Origin: an uncultured Bacteroidaceae bacterium
GTDB lineage: Bacteria; Bacteroidota; Bacteroidia; Bacteroidales; Bacteroidaceae
Assembly (NCBI GenBank): GCA_905235525.1
Contig: CAJOLW010000008.1
Coordinates: 1-63,572 of the forward strand
Direction: 5' to 3'
Length of the DNA stretch: 63,572 nucleotides
Position 1 is the stretch's first letter; every line of letters begins with the position of its first letter. The notes under the pieces are model-generated. The model searched no databases. It saw only the letters and a program-made list of their open reading frames with translations, and was not told the DNA's origin. Made by a program: the position numbers and the translations under genes. This document shows, in pieces, positions 46,033-55,028 of the stretch.

Positions 46033-49000
46033 ATGAAACGACTTCAGACATTCCTTCTCTTCTCTCTCATCGCCCTTCTGGGTTTCCTTCCGATGAAAGG
46101 TCAGGAGCGCACCATCACAGGTACCGTCATGGACGGCGAGTTTAAGGGCGAACCCCTCATCGGCGCCAACATCTCTGTGGGCGAAGGCAGTTCCAAGGGC
46201 ACCACCGCCGACATGAACGGGCACTTCACCCTCACCGTGCTTGCCTCTGTCAAGACCCTCACCGTCAGTTATATGGGTTATGAGTCCAAGACCATCACCC
46301 TCAAGACCAATCAGGACAAATATGATGTGACCCTTTACAGTGCCTCCAAAGGACTCAGCGAGGTCGTCGTCACGGGTTATCAGCAGATAGACCGTCGCAA
46401 ACTCACCGCTGCCGTGGCAGAACTGAAGATTTCCGACGAGACCGTCGGTGCCGTCAAGAACATCGACCAGGCACTGGCAGGTCAGGTGGCAGGTCTGTCC
46501 TCCGTCGCCGCCACAGGTGCACCAGGTGCGCCAGCCAAGATCCGCATCCGAGGCACCGCTTCCATCAACGGCGTGCAGGAACCCCTTTGGGTGCTCGACG
46601 GCATCCCCATGGAAGGCAACGAAATCCCTGCCATCGACAATCTCAACGACATCGATGACATCTACCAGACCAGCATTGCTGGCTTGAACCCCTCCGACAT
46701 CGACAACATCACCGTGCTGAAAGACGCTGCCGCCACTGCCATCTACGGCGCACGTGCCGCCAACGGCGTCATCGTCATCACCACCAAGAAAGGCAAGATG
46801 GGACGCCCCGTCGTCAACTTCTCCGCCAAATACACCTACAGCCCGCGCCTCGGCATCGACCGCCTCAATCTGCTCAACGCCAACGAGAAAGTCGATCTCG
46901 AACTCGGACTCTTGGGCAGCGGTTACGACTACCGCCAGCACAAGGGTGGGGTGGCGAACATCCTCGACGAACTGGGTGAGTTCGACGCCTACAAGACAGG
47001 CGGATGGGATGCCCTCTCCGCACAGGCACAGCAGCGCATCAACCGGCTCCGTACCCTCAACACCGACTGGAACGACATCCTCTTCCGCAACGTGCTCAAC
47101 CAGGAGTACAACGCCTCCGTCTCCGGCGGAAGCGACAATGCCCACTACTACGTCTCCGCAGGCTACTACGACGAGCAGGGCAACGTGCGTGGTGTGAAGA
47201 ACAACCGCTTCAACATCACGCTGAAGACCGACTTCCGTCTGAACAAGATGCTCAAACTCGGTGCCTCGCTCTTTGCCAACCAGCGCAAGCAGAACAGTTA
47301 CATGACCGACACGGGCGGTTTCACCAACCCCGTCTATTACTCACGCATGGCAAACCCCTACTTCGAGCCATACGATGCCGACGGCTATTACAATTATGAC
47401 ATAAACGTGCAGGGGCGCGAGAACGAAGCCCCCGACTTCAACATCTTCGAGGAGCGTTACAACACCTCCAAGCAGCGCAAAGACCGTTCCGTCATGGCGA
47501 TTTTCGATGCCGAACTTAAGTTCAACCAGCACCTAAAACTCACCTCCCAATACGGCTTGCAGCACGACAACTACACCCTCACGCGCTATGCCGGCAACGA
47601 CTCCTACGCCATGCGCAAGGCAAAGGCCTACGCCACCTACATGATTGACGGTGCGCAACGGACCATCTTCCCCGACGGCGGCATGCTGAAAAACTCCGAG
47701 GGGCACACCGAGCAGTGGACCTGGAAGGCGATGCTCGAATGGAACCAGCGGTTCAACGAACTGCACGACGTGGAACTGATGGGCGGTACCGAAGTGCGCC
47801 ACGTGGAGACACGGCTCGTCACCTCCACCGCCTACGGCTACGATGCCCGCACCCTCACCACCCAGCCCGTCCTCTTCCCCACTGAGAGCATCGCCCAGCG
47901 CTATCCGCTCTACGAAGAGGCATTCACCGAGAACGCCTACGTCTCTTGGTTCGCCACTGGCTCCTACACCTTCGCTCATCGCTACACACTCGGCGGCTCC
48001 GTCCGTTTCGACGGCTCCGACGTGTTCGGCGTGGCAAAGAAATACCGTTACCTGCCCCTCTACTCCTTCAGCGGACTCTGGAGGGTAGGGGAGGAGAAGT
48101 TCATGGAGAACGCCAAGTGGCTCGACGAACTTAACCTCCGTGCCTCCTACGGTTTGCAGGGAAACATTGACAAGAACACCTCGCCCTATCTCATCGGCAC
48201 GTTCAACCGCACCACCGTCCTGCCCGGCAACGTCGAGACCGTCATTGCCGCAGAGACCGCACCCAATCCCAACCTCAAGTGGGAGAAGACCAAGAACGTG
48301 AACGTGGGTCTGGACATGGCGTTCCTCCACAACCGCATCCGCTTCACCGTCGATTACTACTACCGACGCAGCACCGACCTCATCTCCTCCCGCCAACTGC
48401 CGTTGGAGACAGGCTTCGCCATGACCACCATCAACTGGGCATCGATGGAGAACAAGGGTTGGGAATTTGCCCTCAACACCAGCAACATCTCCACCAAAGA
48501 CTTCACTTGGACGACCACGGTGAACTTAGGTCTAAATAAGAACAAGATTCTCAACGAGACCGTGGCGGAAAACGCCACCTATCCCGCTCGTGAAGGGCAT
48601 CCCGTGGGAGCCATCTTCGCCTACCGCACGGCAGGCATCGACGCCGACGGCTATCCCCTCTTCCGTGCTGCCGACGGCACCGTGCAGACTGCCGAAGAGT
48701 TCTTCCAACTCAACCGTTTCGGAGCCTCCACCCTCACCGCCGAACAGCAGCGCAACCTCTACACCTACATCGGCACCGACGAGCCCAAGGTCAGCGGCGG
48801 ATTCATCAACAACTTCGAGTACAAGGACTGGCAACTCTCCCTCAACTTCATGTTCAACCTCGGCATGAAAGTGCGTGTGCAGCCCGACTACTCGCCCACC
48901 TACTTCGACCGCGGACTGAACACCAACCACGAGATTCTCAACCGTTGGACGACCGACAATCCCACTGCCACGTCGGCAGGACTTCTGGTCACCACCCCCG

Positions 49001-49293
49001 AACGTGCCGCAGCCTACACCCACTTCTCCGAGTATCAGACCTACTCCATGCTCGACATCTGGGTGCGCAACCGCAACTACTGCCGCTTGCAGTCCGTGCG
49101 CCTCGGCTACCGCATCCCCAAGAAGGTGCTCCAGCCCATTGGCATCACCTCTGCCAGCGTCTCTCTCGAAGGCAGGAACCTCCTCGTCTTCGGCAGCAGT
49201 TACCACAACTACCTCGACCCCGAGACCATGGGCAACCCCTACGCCCAACCCGTCCCCAAGAGTTTCATCTTCGGGGTGAACGTGAACTTTTAG
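46033..49293 (+). CDS. SusC/RagA-family TonB-linked outer-membrane transporter
   Basis: A 1086-residue TonB-dependent porin-like protein. Signal peptide about 1-23 (LFSLIALLGFLPMKGQ). A carboxypeptidase-regulatory-like domain follows (about 25-105: ITGTVMDGEFKGEPLIGANI, YMGYESKTITL). SEVVVTGYQQIDRRKLTAAV is the SusC-type TonB-box region. The plug contains the RIRGTASINGVQEPLWVLDG signature and LKDAAATAIYGARAANGVI. The 22-strand barrel runs to the C-terminal VPKSFIFGVNVNF with a terminal aromatic residue. It forms the channel while SusD (next gene, 136 bp on) forms the lid. Linkage to a secreted protease rather than glycoside hydrolases suggests peptide import, as for RagAB of Porphyromonas; this is inference. 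Its TAG stop begins a long CCTAGG array. Confidence 0.95.
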   Translation: MKRLQTFLLFSLIALLGFLPMKGQERTITGTVMDGEFKGEPLIGANISVGEGSSKGTTADMNGHFTLTVLASVKTLTVSYMGYESKTITLKTNQDKYDVTLYSASKGLSEVVVTGYQQIDRRKLTAAVAELKISDETVGAVKNIDQALAGQVAGLSSVAATGAPGAPAKIRIRGTASINGVQEPLWVLDGIPMEGNEIPAIDNLNDIDDIYQTSIAGLNPSDIDNITVLKDAAATAIYGARAANGVIVITTKKGKMGRPVVNFSAKYTYSPRLGIDRLNLLNANEKVDLELGLLGSGYDYRQHKGGVANILDELGEFDAYKTGGWDALSAQAQQRINRLRTLNTDWNDILFRNVLNQEYNASVSGGSDNAHYYVSAGYYDEQGNVRGVKNNRFNITLKTDFRLNKMLKLGASLFANQRKQNSYMTDTGGFTNPVYYSRMANPYFEPYDADGYYNYDINVQGRENEAPDFNIFEERYNTSKQRKDRSVMAIFDAELKFNQHLKLTSQYGLQHDNYTLTRYAGNDSYAMRKAKAYATYMIDGAQRTIFPDGGMLKNSEGHTEQWTWKAMLEWNQRFNELHDVELMGGTEVRHVETRLVTSTAYGYDARTLTTQPVLFPTESIAQRYPLYEEAFTENAYVSWFATGSYTFAHRYTLGGSVRFDGSDVFGVAKKYRYLPLYSFSGLWRVGEEKFMENAKWLDELNLRASYGLQGNIDKNTSPYLIGTFNRTTVLPGNVETVIAAETAPNPNLKWEKTKNVNVGLDMAFLHNRIRFTVDYYYRRSTDLISSRQLPLETGFAMTTINWASMENKGWEFALNTSNISTKDFTWTTTVNLGLNKNKILNETVAENATYPAREGHPVGAIFAYRTAGIDADGYPLFRAADGTVQTAEEFFQLNRFGASTLTAEQQRNLYTYIGTDEPKVSGGFINNFEYKDWQLSLNFMFNLGMKVRVQPDYSPTYFDRGLNTNHEILNRWTTDNPTATSAGLLVTTPERAAAYTHFSEYQTYSMLDIWVRNRNYCRLQSVRLGYRIPKKVLQPIGITSASVSLEGRNLLVFGSSYHNYLDPETMGNPYAQPVPKSFIFGVNVNF

Positions 49294-49410
49294 AAAAGAA
49301 TCATAGGAAGTCCTAGGAAAACCCTAGGCAATCCTAGGCACTCCTAGGCAATCCTAGGCAATCCTAGGAAAAACCTAGGCTATCCTAGGAAAACCTAGAA
49401 AATCCTATCA
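49291..49410. repeat. CCTAGG array between susC and susD
   Basis: Eight CCTAGG palindromes plus a CCTAGA are spaced 10 or 11 bp apart (units such as CCTAGGCAAT and CCTAGGAAAA), in register with the susC TAG stop codon and ending in CCTATCAACC. This is the most regular of the CTAG arrays. Confidence 0.9.
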
Positions 49411-49429
49411 ACCCCATAAAACCCAAAAG

Positions 49430-50815
49430 ATGACAACAACAACCCACATACTGAAAGCAGCGGGCATGGCGGCAGCAACCGTCCTGCTGACAGCCCTCAC
49501 GCTCTCCTCCTGCGACTCCTTCCTCGACATCACCCCCACCGGCAAGGTCATTGCCAAGACGGGTGAGGAGTACCGCGCCCTGCTCACCTACGAGTACAAG
49601 TACTTCCCCAAGGACCGCTACATGACCACCTTGCGCACCGACGAACTCCTGATGGATGCGAAGAAGACTTCCTCCACCGACCTCGATGCCTACCTCGACC
49701 TCTGGCGGTGGAAAGACGAGAACCCGTCGCCCACCACCTCCTACTTCTCCTGGCGAGGCTACTACCATGCCATCTACATCGCCAACTACATCATCGAGCA
49801 CCGAGGCGAAATCACCAACGCCACACGCGACGAGGTCTCCCAACTGGTGGGCGAGGCTTACATGCTCCGTGCCTACAGCCACTTCCTGCTCGTGGGTCTC
49901 TATGCCGAACCCTACACCCACTGCCAGCCCGCCACCACACGCGGCGTGCCCATGCAGTTGGAGGCGGATGTCAATGCCATGCCTGCCAGCAGCAGCGTCG
50001 AAGCCATCTACCGGCAGGTGCTCAGCGACCTCGACGAGGCGGAGAAGAACCTCACCGTCGATACCTGGGCTGAAGGCGAAAACTACCGCTTCAACAAGAT
50101 TTCGGCACAAGCCTTACGCGCACGAACATATATATATATGAATGAGTGGCAGAAAGCACTCACCGCTGCCAAGGCGGTCATCAGCGCACATGGCGAACTG
50201 GAAGACATGAACACCTCCAAGGTCCTGCCCAACAGTTACAAGTCCGTGGAGAGCATCGTGGCACTGGAGAAATTCTCCTCCAACCTCTTCACCGCCATCG
50301 ACATGCCCGACCCCGAGTTCATGAACCTCTACCGCACAGGTGACCAGCGCCGCACGAAGTTCTTCAAGCGCGTCAACACCTCCACCTACAGCCTCCAGAA
50401 GGGTGGGGACGACGAGTTCTCCTGCTCCTTCCGCTCTGCCGAGGCATACCTCACCGCTGCCGAATGTGCTGCACGGTTGGGCAACACCACCGATGCCATC
50501 GACACCTACCTCAAGCCCCTCCTCCAGAAGCGTCTCTCCGCCGATGCCCTCACCACCGCCCTCGACCTCATGAACGCCATGACGCAGGACGAACTCATTG
50601 CCGAAATCCTCGACGAGCGTGCCCGCGAACTTGCCTTCGAGGGTCACCGCTGGTACGACCTCCGCCGCACCACCCAGCCCGCCCTCACCCGCACCTACAA
50701 CGGCGAGACCTTCACCCTCACCCCCGAGAAATACACCCTCCGCTTCCCCACCGAGGCAGTGGAGGCAAACCCGGAGATAGAACGGTGGGATTTGAATGTG
50801 AAAAGTGAAAAATGA
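49430..50815 (+). CDS. SusD/RagB-family outer-membrane lipoprotein
   Basis: A 461-residue lid protein of the SusCD pair. Lipoprotein signal with AAATVLLTALTLSSCDSFLD (modified cysteine in LSSC), then ITPTGKV, the usual SusD start. Helical tetratricopeptide-like stretches include VSQLVGEAYMLRAYSHFLLV and ALRARTYIYMNEWQKALTAA. The C-terminal SusD signature ILDERARELAFEGHRWYDLR is present with RTTQP. It is slightly short for SusD but complete. It follows susC directly and should bind the ligand at the cell surface and close over the barrel. Confidence 0.94.
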   Translation: MTTTTHILKAAGMAAATVLLTALTLSSCDSFLDITPTGKVIAKTGEEYRALLTYEYKYFPKDRYMTTLRTDELLMDAKKTSSTDLDAYLDLWRWKDENPSPTTSYFSWRGYYHAIYIANYIIEHRGEITNATRDEVSQLVGEAYMLRAYSHFLLVGLYAEPYTHCQPATTRGVPMQLEADVNAMPASSSVEAIYRQVLSDLDEAEKNLTVDTWAEGENYRFNKISAQALRARTYIYMNEWQKALTAAKAVISAHGELEDMNTSKVLPNSYKSVESIVALEKFSSNLFTAIDMPDPEFMNLYRTGDQRRTKFFKRVNTSTYSLQKGGDDEFSCSFRSAEAYLTAAECAARLGNTTDAIDTYLKPLLQKRLSADALTTALDLMNAMTQDELIAEILDERARELAFEGHRWYDLRRTTQPALTRTYNGETFTLTPEKYTLRFPTEAVEANPEIERWDLNVKSEK

Positions 50816-50861
50816 AATATAATTAACCCTTATTATTAACACTTTTAAAAACAGTTAGTTT

Positions 50862-52457
50862 ATGAAGAAAGTATTACTTATGTTAGTGGCATGCGTAGCC
50901 ACAATGAGTGCATTTGCACAAAACGACGACGTGGAAATAGATAACGGTTGGGCAACCTTCTTCACCCCTGTGGAAGACGCCGACGACCTCAATGCCGTGC
51001 ATGTGGCACAGTCCAGCGACGGCTCTGTCTATGTGTCTTCCACCTACGACCAGCCTCTCACCTTCGCCAAGAAGGCACTCGCCGACACCGACGGCATGCT
51101 CTCCTCTGCCATCTTCAAGTATGACAAGGAAGGCAAGGAACTCTGGTCTGCCACTCTGGTCGGCAACATCACCATCACAGCCCTGACCGTCGACGAAGAC
51201 GGAACCCTCTATGCAGCAGGCTCCTTCGACGACGAGGTCACCTACACCGGTGCCGACGGCGGGAGTGCCACCATCAAGAGCGAGGACGCACTGTCTGCCT
51301 TCGTGGCAAAAGTGAACAAGGACGGTAAGTTCGAGGCAGTGAAGGTCATCACTCCCGAAGTGGACGAATGGATTGACACTCAGATGGGTGACCCATGGGA
51401 TGAAGGCTTTGAAATGCCTCTCTATTCGGCTTGGGATCCCATCTATGTAACCCCGAATGTCATCAAAATCAATGGTTCCAAACTCTATGTGGCTGCCAGT
51501 TACAAGGGCGACGTGCCAGAGTTGGATTGGCAGGGTGCTTATATCGATGTCTGGGGTATGTACGATGACAACCGCAGCAAGGGCATCTTCTCCCTCAGCA
51601 AGAGCGACCTCTCGGGTGCAGCCAACGTGCTGACTGTGCAGAGCACTGACCTCATTGCCCTGGGAGTACAGCACTACCCCGAAGCCCTCAACTTCGACTT
51701 CGATGCCGACGGCAACTTGATTTACGGCTTCATCGGCTTTGGCAACCTCACCATCACCACACCTAATGGCAGCAAGGACTTCACTTTTGAGACCACTGAA
51801 GATGAGAGCGGCTTGAAAGACCATGTTCTTGTGTTCGGCTCAGCCGGCGACCTCACGAAAATGAAGGAATTCACTGGCAACAAGCATACTGCCGAAGCCA
51901 TTCCTTACAGCATCGAAGGCATGACCATCCAGGACGGCGTCCTCTATGTGGCAGGCACCACTTTCGGTCCCGACTGGTTTGACGTTTCCTACGACGGCAA
52001 CGGAAAGAACTACGTCTATGTCACTGCTCTCGATGCCAACAGATCGCCCAAGTGGACCCGCACCGCTGCTAATCCAGAGGATGGTTTAGAGGCAACCATG
52101 ATGCTCGTGGCAGGCGAGGAAATGCATCTTGCCACCCATTCAGGTGTCAACTACACCATCTCCCTCTCTTCGGGTGACATGACCGAGGACGATGCTGACG
52201 AGGAGAAAGATGACGATCCGATGGTGGCTGTCGATGCAGCGCAGTGGGGTGGCGAATATACAACGGTTGTCGCTGTGGATGACAACGACGTGACTGTCAT
52301 ATTCAAGAACTTGAAAGCCGAAGACCCCGATGCCATCGAGTCCATCGCTGTCGCAGCAGCAGCCGACGCTCCTGCCTACAACCTCGCTGGTCAGGCTGTT
52401 GACGCTGCCTACAAGGGCATCGTCATCAAGAACGGCCAGAAGGTGCTCCAGAAGTAA
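50862..52457 (+). CDS. Secreted beta-propeller-like protein with T9SS-type tail
   Basis: 531 residues. Signal peptide MKKVLLMLVACVATMSAFAQ. The body repeats blade-like units of the SBBP type: HVAQSSDGSVYVSSTYDQPL, then ALTVDEDGTLYAAGSFDDEV, SKLYVAASYKG and GVLYVAGTTFGPDW. An acidic segment near residue 445 (MTEDDADEEKDDDP) precedes the C-terminal tail YNLAGQAVDAAYKGIVIKNG ending QKVLQK, a known style of Prevotella sorting tail. It is fourth in line after the protease, susC and susD, 46 bp after susD. Probably the surface-exposed binding protein of that uptake system (a SusE/F-like position), with no sequence sign of enzymatic activity. Confidence 0.75.
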   Translation: MKKVLLMLVACVATMSAFAQNDDVEIDNGWATFFTPVEDADDLNAVHVAQSSDGSVYVSSTYDQPLTFAKKALADTDGMLSSAIFKYDKEGKELWSATLVGNITITALTVDEDGTLYAAGSFDDEVTYTGADGGSATIKSEDALSAFVAKVNKDGKFEAVKVITPEVDEWIDTQMGDPWDEGFEMPLYSAWDPIYVTPNVIKINGSKLYVAASYKGDVPELDWQGAYIDVWGMYDDNRSKGIFSLSKSDLSGAANVLTVQSTDLIALGVQHYPEALNFDFDADGNLIYGFIGFGNLTITTPNGSKDFTFETTEDESGLKDHVLVFGSAGDLTKMKEFTGNKHTAEAIPYSIEGMTIQDGVLYVAGTTFGPDWFDVSYDGNGKNYVYVTALDANRSPKWTRTAANPEDGLEATMMLVAGEEMHLATHSGVNYTISLSSGDMTEDDADEEKDDDPMVAVDAAQWGGEYTTVVAVDDNDVTVIFKNLKAEDPDAIESIAVAAAADAPAYNLAGQAVDAAYKGIVIKNGQKVLQK

Positions 52458-52480
52458 GACGGTATTTTATAACTACACAA

Positions 52481-52606
52481 AATTGTCTTATACAATGCGA
52501 TTTTTTCAACAAAGATGGTCAAGATGAAAAAGATGCCATGCGATAGCATGTCTGCTTGTGTCGCGTCAGCCCATCTTTTATATCTTTTCCATCTTTGTTG
52601 AAATAT
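52481..52606. repeat. Inverted repeat with AATTGTCTTATACAATGCG, shared with the origin region
   Basis: AATTGTCTTATACAATGCGA with a following T-run recurs at 40086-40112. Here it leads into TTTCAACAAAGATGG, whose inverse CCATCTTTGTTGAAA lies at 52589-52603, closing a stem over about 70 nt that also contains AAGATGAAAAAGATG/CATCTTTTATATCTT pairing. The CATCTTTGTTGAAA end also occurs at 37434-37447. Confidence 0.65.
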
Positions 52607-52612
52607 AAACTA

Positions 52613-52822
52613 CTCAACTTTCGCAAGTGCTCAACTTCTTTGGAGTTAAAGGAGTTAAAGCCACTTTTTTGGAGTTAAAGGAGTTATAAGGAGTTATCGC
52701 TCCGCTCAGGAGTTAAAGCCGATACCATGCACATGAGGAGTTCCCACCAGCCAAAGTATCGGCTTCTCCTTTAACTCCCTCTAACTCCTTTAACTCCAAA
52801 GAAATAAAATATACGAAACTTT
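52613..52822. repeat. GGAGTTAAAG element, copy C
   Basis: The most complete copy: left end CTCAACTTTCGCAAGTGCTC, GGAGTTAAAG units, GTTATCGCTCCGCTC, the stem sequence GCCGATAC/GTATCGGC around CATGCACATGAGGAGTTCCC, CTTTAACTCC units, and right end AAGAAATAAAATATACGAAA. Confidence 0.85.
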
Positions 52823-52885
52823 TCTGAAGGTGCGAAGCGTTAAGCCCTTGCACGGCAAGAACCGTCCCTCTCCCCCCTTCGTTCC

Positions 52886-53566
52886 TCACTCCATCCTGTG
52901 CACCACATACTTCAGCGGATAGATGTGCAGGATGTTTGCCTTTGCCACCACCTGTGCATGGGGCGTATAATCAGGGTTTTCCGACAGCACGAGGATGCTT
53001 TCAGCCTTTCTTCCCTCGTTAAAGATACGCTTAAACATACACTGCCCATCCTTAGTGACAATCAAGTAGATATGCTTATCGTCTGCATCTTGCAGGTTGA
53101 TGTTGCTGCCGATGAGACAATAGTCGCCGCTGTGGATGCTCGGCTCCATCGAGATGCCCTCGGCAACCAGGGCGGCGATGGCGTCCGACCCCGGCACATG
53201 GATGAACTCCGTCGCATACTCAGGGTGTTCAAATTGCTCCACCACGCCGCACGAAGCACGGCATTCGTCGTAGAGCGGCACCAGGTCGTTGCGCGAAAAG
53301 CGGATGACGTTGGCATCGTCCGCCAGCATGTCCGTCTTCCTCGTGGCAGGAGCCACACTGTGACGCGCGTCATTGTCGGTCAGCCACTCGCGGCTCACCT
53401 GCGGAAAGGCATCAAGAATCGCCTCACGTCCGTTGGCAGTGATGCTGTTGCGGTGCATCCATGTGGCGATGTTAGAACGCGGCACACCAATGAGTTGGGC
53501 AAACACCTGTTGGCTGCCGCCAGAGAATTTTTCCATTAGAGCATTCAGTTTTTCCTTGTCAGTCAT
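52886..53566 (-). CDS. S24/LexA-type (CI-like) transcriptional repressor
   Basis: A 226-residue DNA-binding regulator starting at ATG 53566; a TTG start at 53593 would add nine residues. Residues about 5-65 form a helix-turn-helix region (QQVFAQLIGVPRSNIATWMH). Residues about 130-220 are the S24 peptidase fold with the nucleophile Ser139 in EGISMEPSIHSGDY and the likely general base Lys179 in CMFKRIF. Such proteins self-cleave or dimerise through this domain when DNA damage activates RecA; whether it cleaves itself is not shown. It is divergent from the winged-helix gene at 53752, and the spacer holds two similar palindromes and facing promoters, suggesting that it represses both genes. Confidence 0.85.
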   Translation of the reverse strand: MTDKEKLNALMEKFSGGSQQVFAQLIGVPRSNIATWMHRNSITANGREAILDAFPQVSREWLTDNDARHSVAPATRKTDMLADDANVIRFSRNDLVPLYDECRASCGVVEQFEHPEYATEFIHVPGSDAIAALVAEGISMEPSIHSGDYCLIGSNINLQDADDKHIYLIVTKDGQCMFKRIFNEGRKAESILVLSENPDYTPHAQVVAKANILHIYPLKYVVHRME

Positions 53567-53617
53567 TGTCTTTAGGTTTTTTTGATTGTTCAAACATTTT
53601 CTCCAAAATGCTTGTCT

Positions 53618-53735
53618 GTTTCATATGAAATTCCTACCTTTGCATCGCATTTGCAACAGGTTTTGATGCAAAGGTACAAAGAATCAAACATATAAACAAA
53701 TAAAACGTTATCTTTTTTCGTTTCAAACGAAATTC
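53618..53735. promoter_or_regulatory. Divergent promoters with paired operators
   Basis: Two matching palindromic sites, GTTTCATATGAAATTC (53618-53633) and GTTTCAAACGAAATTC (53720-53735), bracket a perfect inverted repeat, TACCTTTGCATC (53635-53646) and GATGCAAAGGTA (53665-53676). Each arm of that repeat contains a -7 box, so the promoters for the repressor gene and the winged-helix gene point at each other and overlap. The minus-strand promoter has TTTG at 53700-53697, 20 bp away. The sites are probable operators for the S24 repressor. Confidence 0.7.
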
Positions 53736-53751
53736 ACCTATTAAAAAGTGT

Positions 53752-54654
53752 ATGAATAAAAGATCAAATGTAAGCCCTTATGTGGCTCATGTGACCGCCT
53801 TTTTCCGTGCGGTCATCAATTCTCAACCAAGTCATGCTGCAGTTCACCTCCATGCGGTGCTGTTGGCAGAAATGAATCGTGACAACTGGCCTGCAACCTT
53901 CGAAATGAGCGACCGCATGATGGCGGTGAAGGTATGCATGACCCCGCGCACCCTCGTGTCGGCACGGAATGAACTCATCGATGCGCGCATCATCGACTGC
54001 ACCATGAAAGGAACGGGCAGCAAGGCGCGTTGCGTCTATCGACTTCTGACCGGACCCGATGCCTCCATCGATGGGTGGGGAAGAGGGTCGGGACAGACGC
54101 CATGTGCGCCGTCTGCCGTGATGCCAAATGGCTACACGGACAGCGTCCGCCCTTTAAATGGTACGGGCGTTTTAAAGACAAAAGACCAATACAAAGACCC
54201 CAAAGAAAGAGAGAAAGAAAAGACAGAAAGGCTCTCTCTCGCTCAAGTTCCTGCTTTTCTGATGAGCCAGACGGAGTGGCTGACAGGGTTCTGCTACAAC
54301 AACGGAGTGGAACGTGGAAGATTGCAGCGATACATCAACAAGTTTGTTTTACAACTTCGCAATCAAGGTATTACCTACAAAGAGAAACGTGACGTAATAC
54401 CTCACTTCGGAGCGTGGTACAACCGTCTTGACATACAGCAGTTCACCCAGATGGAGCATCAGATGGACCTGGAGGAGCAGCGTCGGCTCGAAGCGGAGAA
54501 GGAGCGGCAGGAAGAGATTCAGAAGAAGGAGATGGAGGAGAAGCGGAGCAAGGAGGCTTACCGCCGCACGTATGAAGAAGCGAAGCGGAGGGCGGCTGAA
54601 GGCGACGAGTTTTCCATCAACTGGTTGAAGAAAGCGGAGGAACCGGAAGAATGA
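53752..54654 (+). CDS. Replication-like winged-helix protein (DUF7833-type?)
   Basis: A 300-residue protein. Residues about 10-105 look like a winged helix (AVHLHAVLLAEMNRDNWPAT, then MTPRTLVSARNELIDARIID), as in DnaD-like or phage replisome organiser proteins. A polar linker with KTKDQYKDPKEREKEKTERL follows. Residues about 165-230 are a second small domain (FCYNNGVERGRLQRYINKFV, QLRNQGITYKEKRDVIPHFG) resembling a C-terminal domain I recall as DUF7833. The last 70 residues are a charged coiled coil. Its stop overlaps the next start by 4 bp. Neighbours suggest a mobile-element or prophage-like control and replication cassette, but no integrase, capsid or transfer gene is present. Confidence 0.55.
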   Translation: MNKRSNVSPYVAHVTAFFRAVINSQPSHAAVHLHAVLLAEMNRDNWPATFEMSDRMMAVKVCMTPRTLVSARNELIDARIIDCTMKGTGSKARCVYRLLTGPDASIDGWGRGSGQTPCAPSAVMPNGYTDSVRPLNGTGVLKTKDQYKDPKEREKEKTERLSLAQVPAFLMSQTEWLTGFCYNNGVERGRLQRYINKFVLQLRNQGITYKEKRDVIPHFGAWYNRLDIQQFTQMEHQMDLEEQRRLEAEKERQEEIQKKEMEEKRSKEAYRRTYEEAKRRAAEGDEFSINWLKKAEEPEE

Positions 54655-54884
54655 CGAGCCGCTATGACTACGACATGGACATCGTGGCGATGCCGAAGCG
54701 TGAACTGGCGCAGATGTATGCGCCAGACCTCACGCCTCGTGCAGCGGTGAACCGTCTGATGGACTGGATTCGCCGTCACCCCACACTCACCGACGAACTG
54801 TCCCGCACGGGCTACCGCAAGACCGCCCGTGTCTTCACACCCCGACAGGTGCACCTCATTCTGGATTATCTCGGCGAACCCTGA
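54651..54884 (+). CDS. DUF4248 family protein
   Basis: 77 residues: KRELAQMYAPDLTPRAAVNR, LMDWIRRHPTLTDEL, then GYRKTARVFTPRQVHLILDY and LGEP. The 'LA.xY.PDLTPRxAxxxLxxWI...GYxKxxRxFTPxQVxLIxxxLGEP' pattern is DUF4248, a small Bacteroidetes helical family that looks like a DNA-binding helix-turn-helix. ATGA overlap with the preceding gene means translational coupling, so the two products probably act together. Confidence 0.8.
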   Translation: MTSRYDYDMDIVAMPKRELAQMYAPDLTPRAAVNRLMDWIRRHPTLTDELSRTGYRKTARVFTPRQVHLILDYLGEP

Positions 54885-55028
54885 CGGTGCTCCGCATTTC
54901 CTTTCCGAGACAGTGCCAACGGCACGCATCCCATCCTCCTGTTTTTTTTAAAAAGCACGTCAGAAAAGTGCCCAAATCACGCCATAACAAAAAAAAATGA
55001 CGAAAAAACACATTTTTTTCACTTTTTT

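Noticed and set aside
43591-47145. 1184-codon open frame on the minus strand
   Set aside because: It runs antisense through the protease and susC genes, which have clear motifs. Its product is low in complexity (Val/Gly/His-rich) and comes from codon bias of the sense genes.
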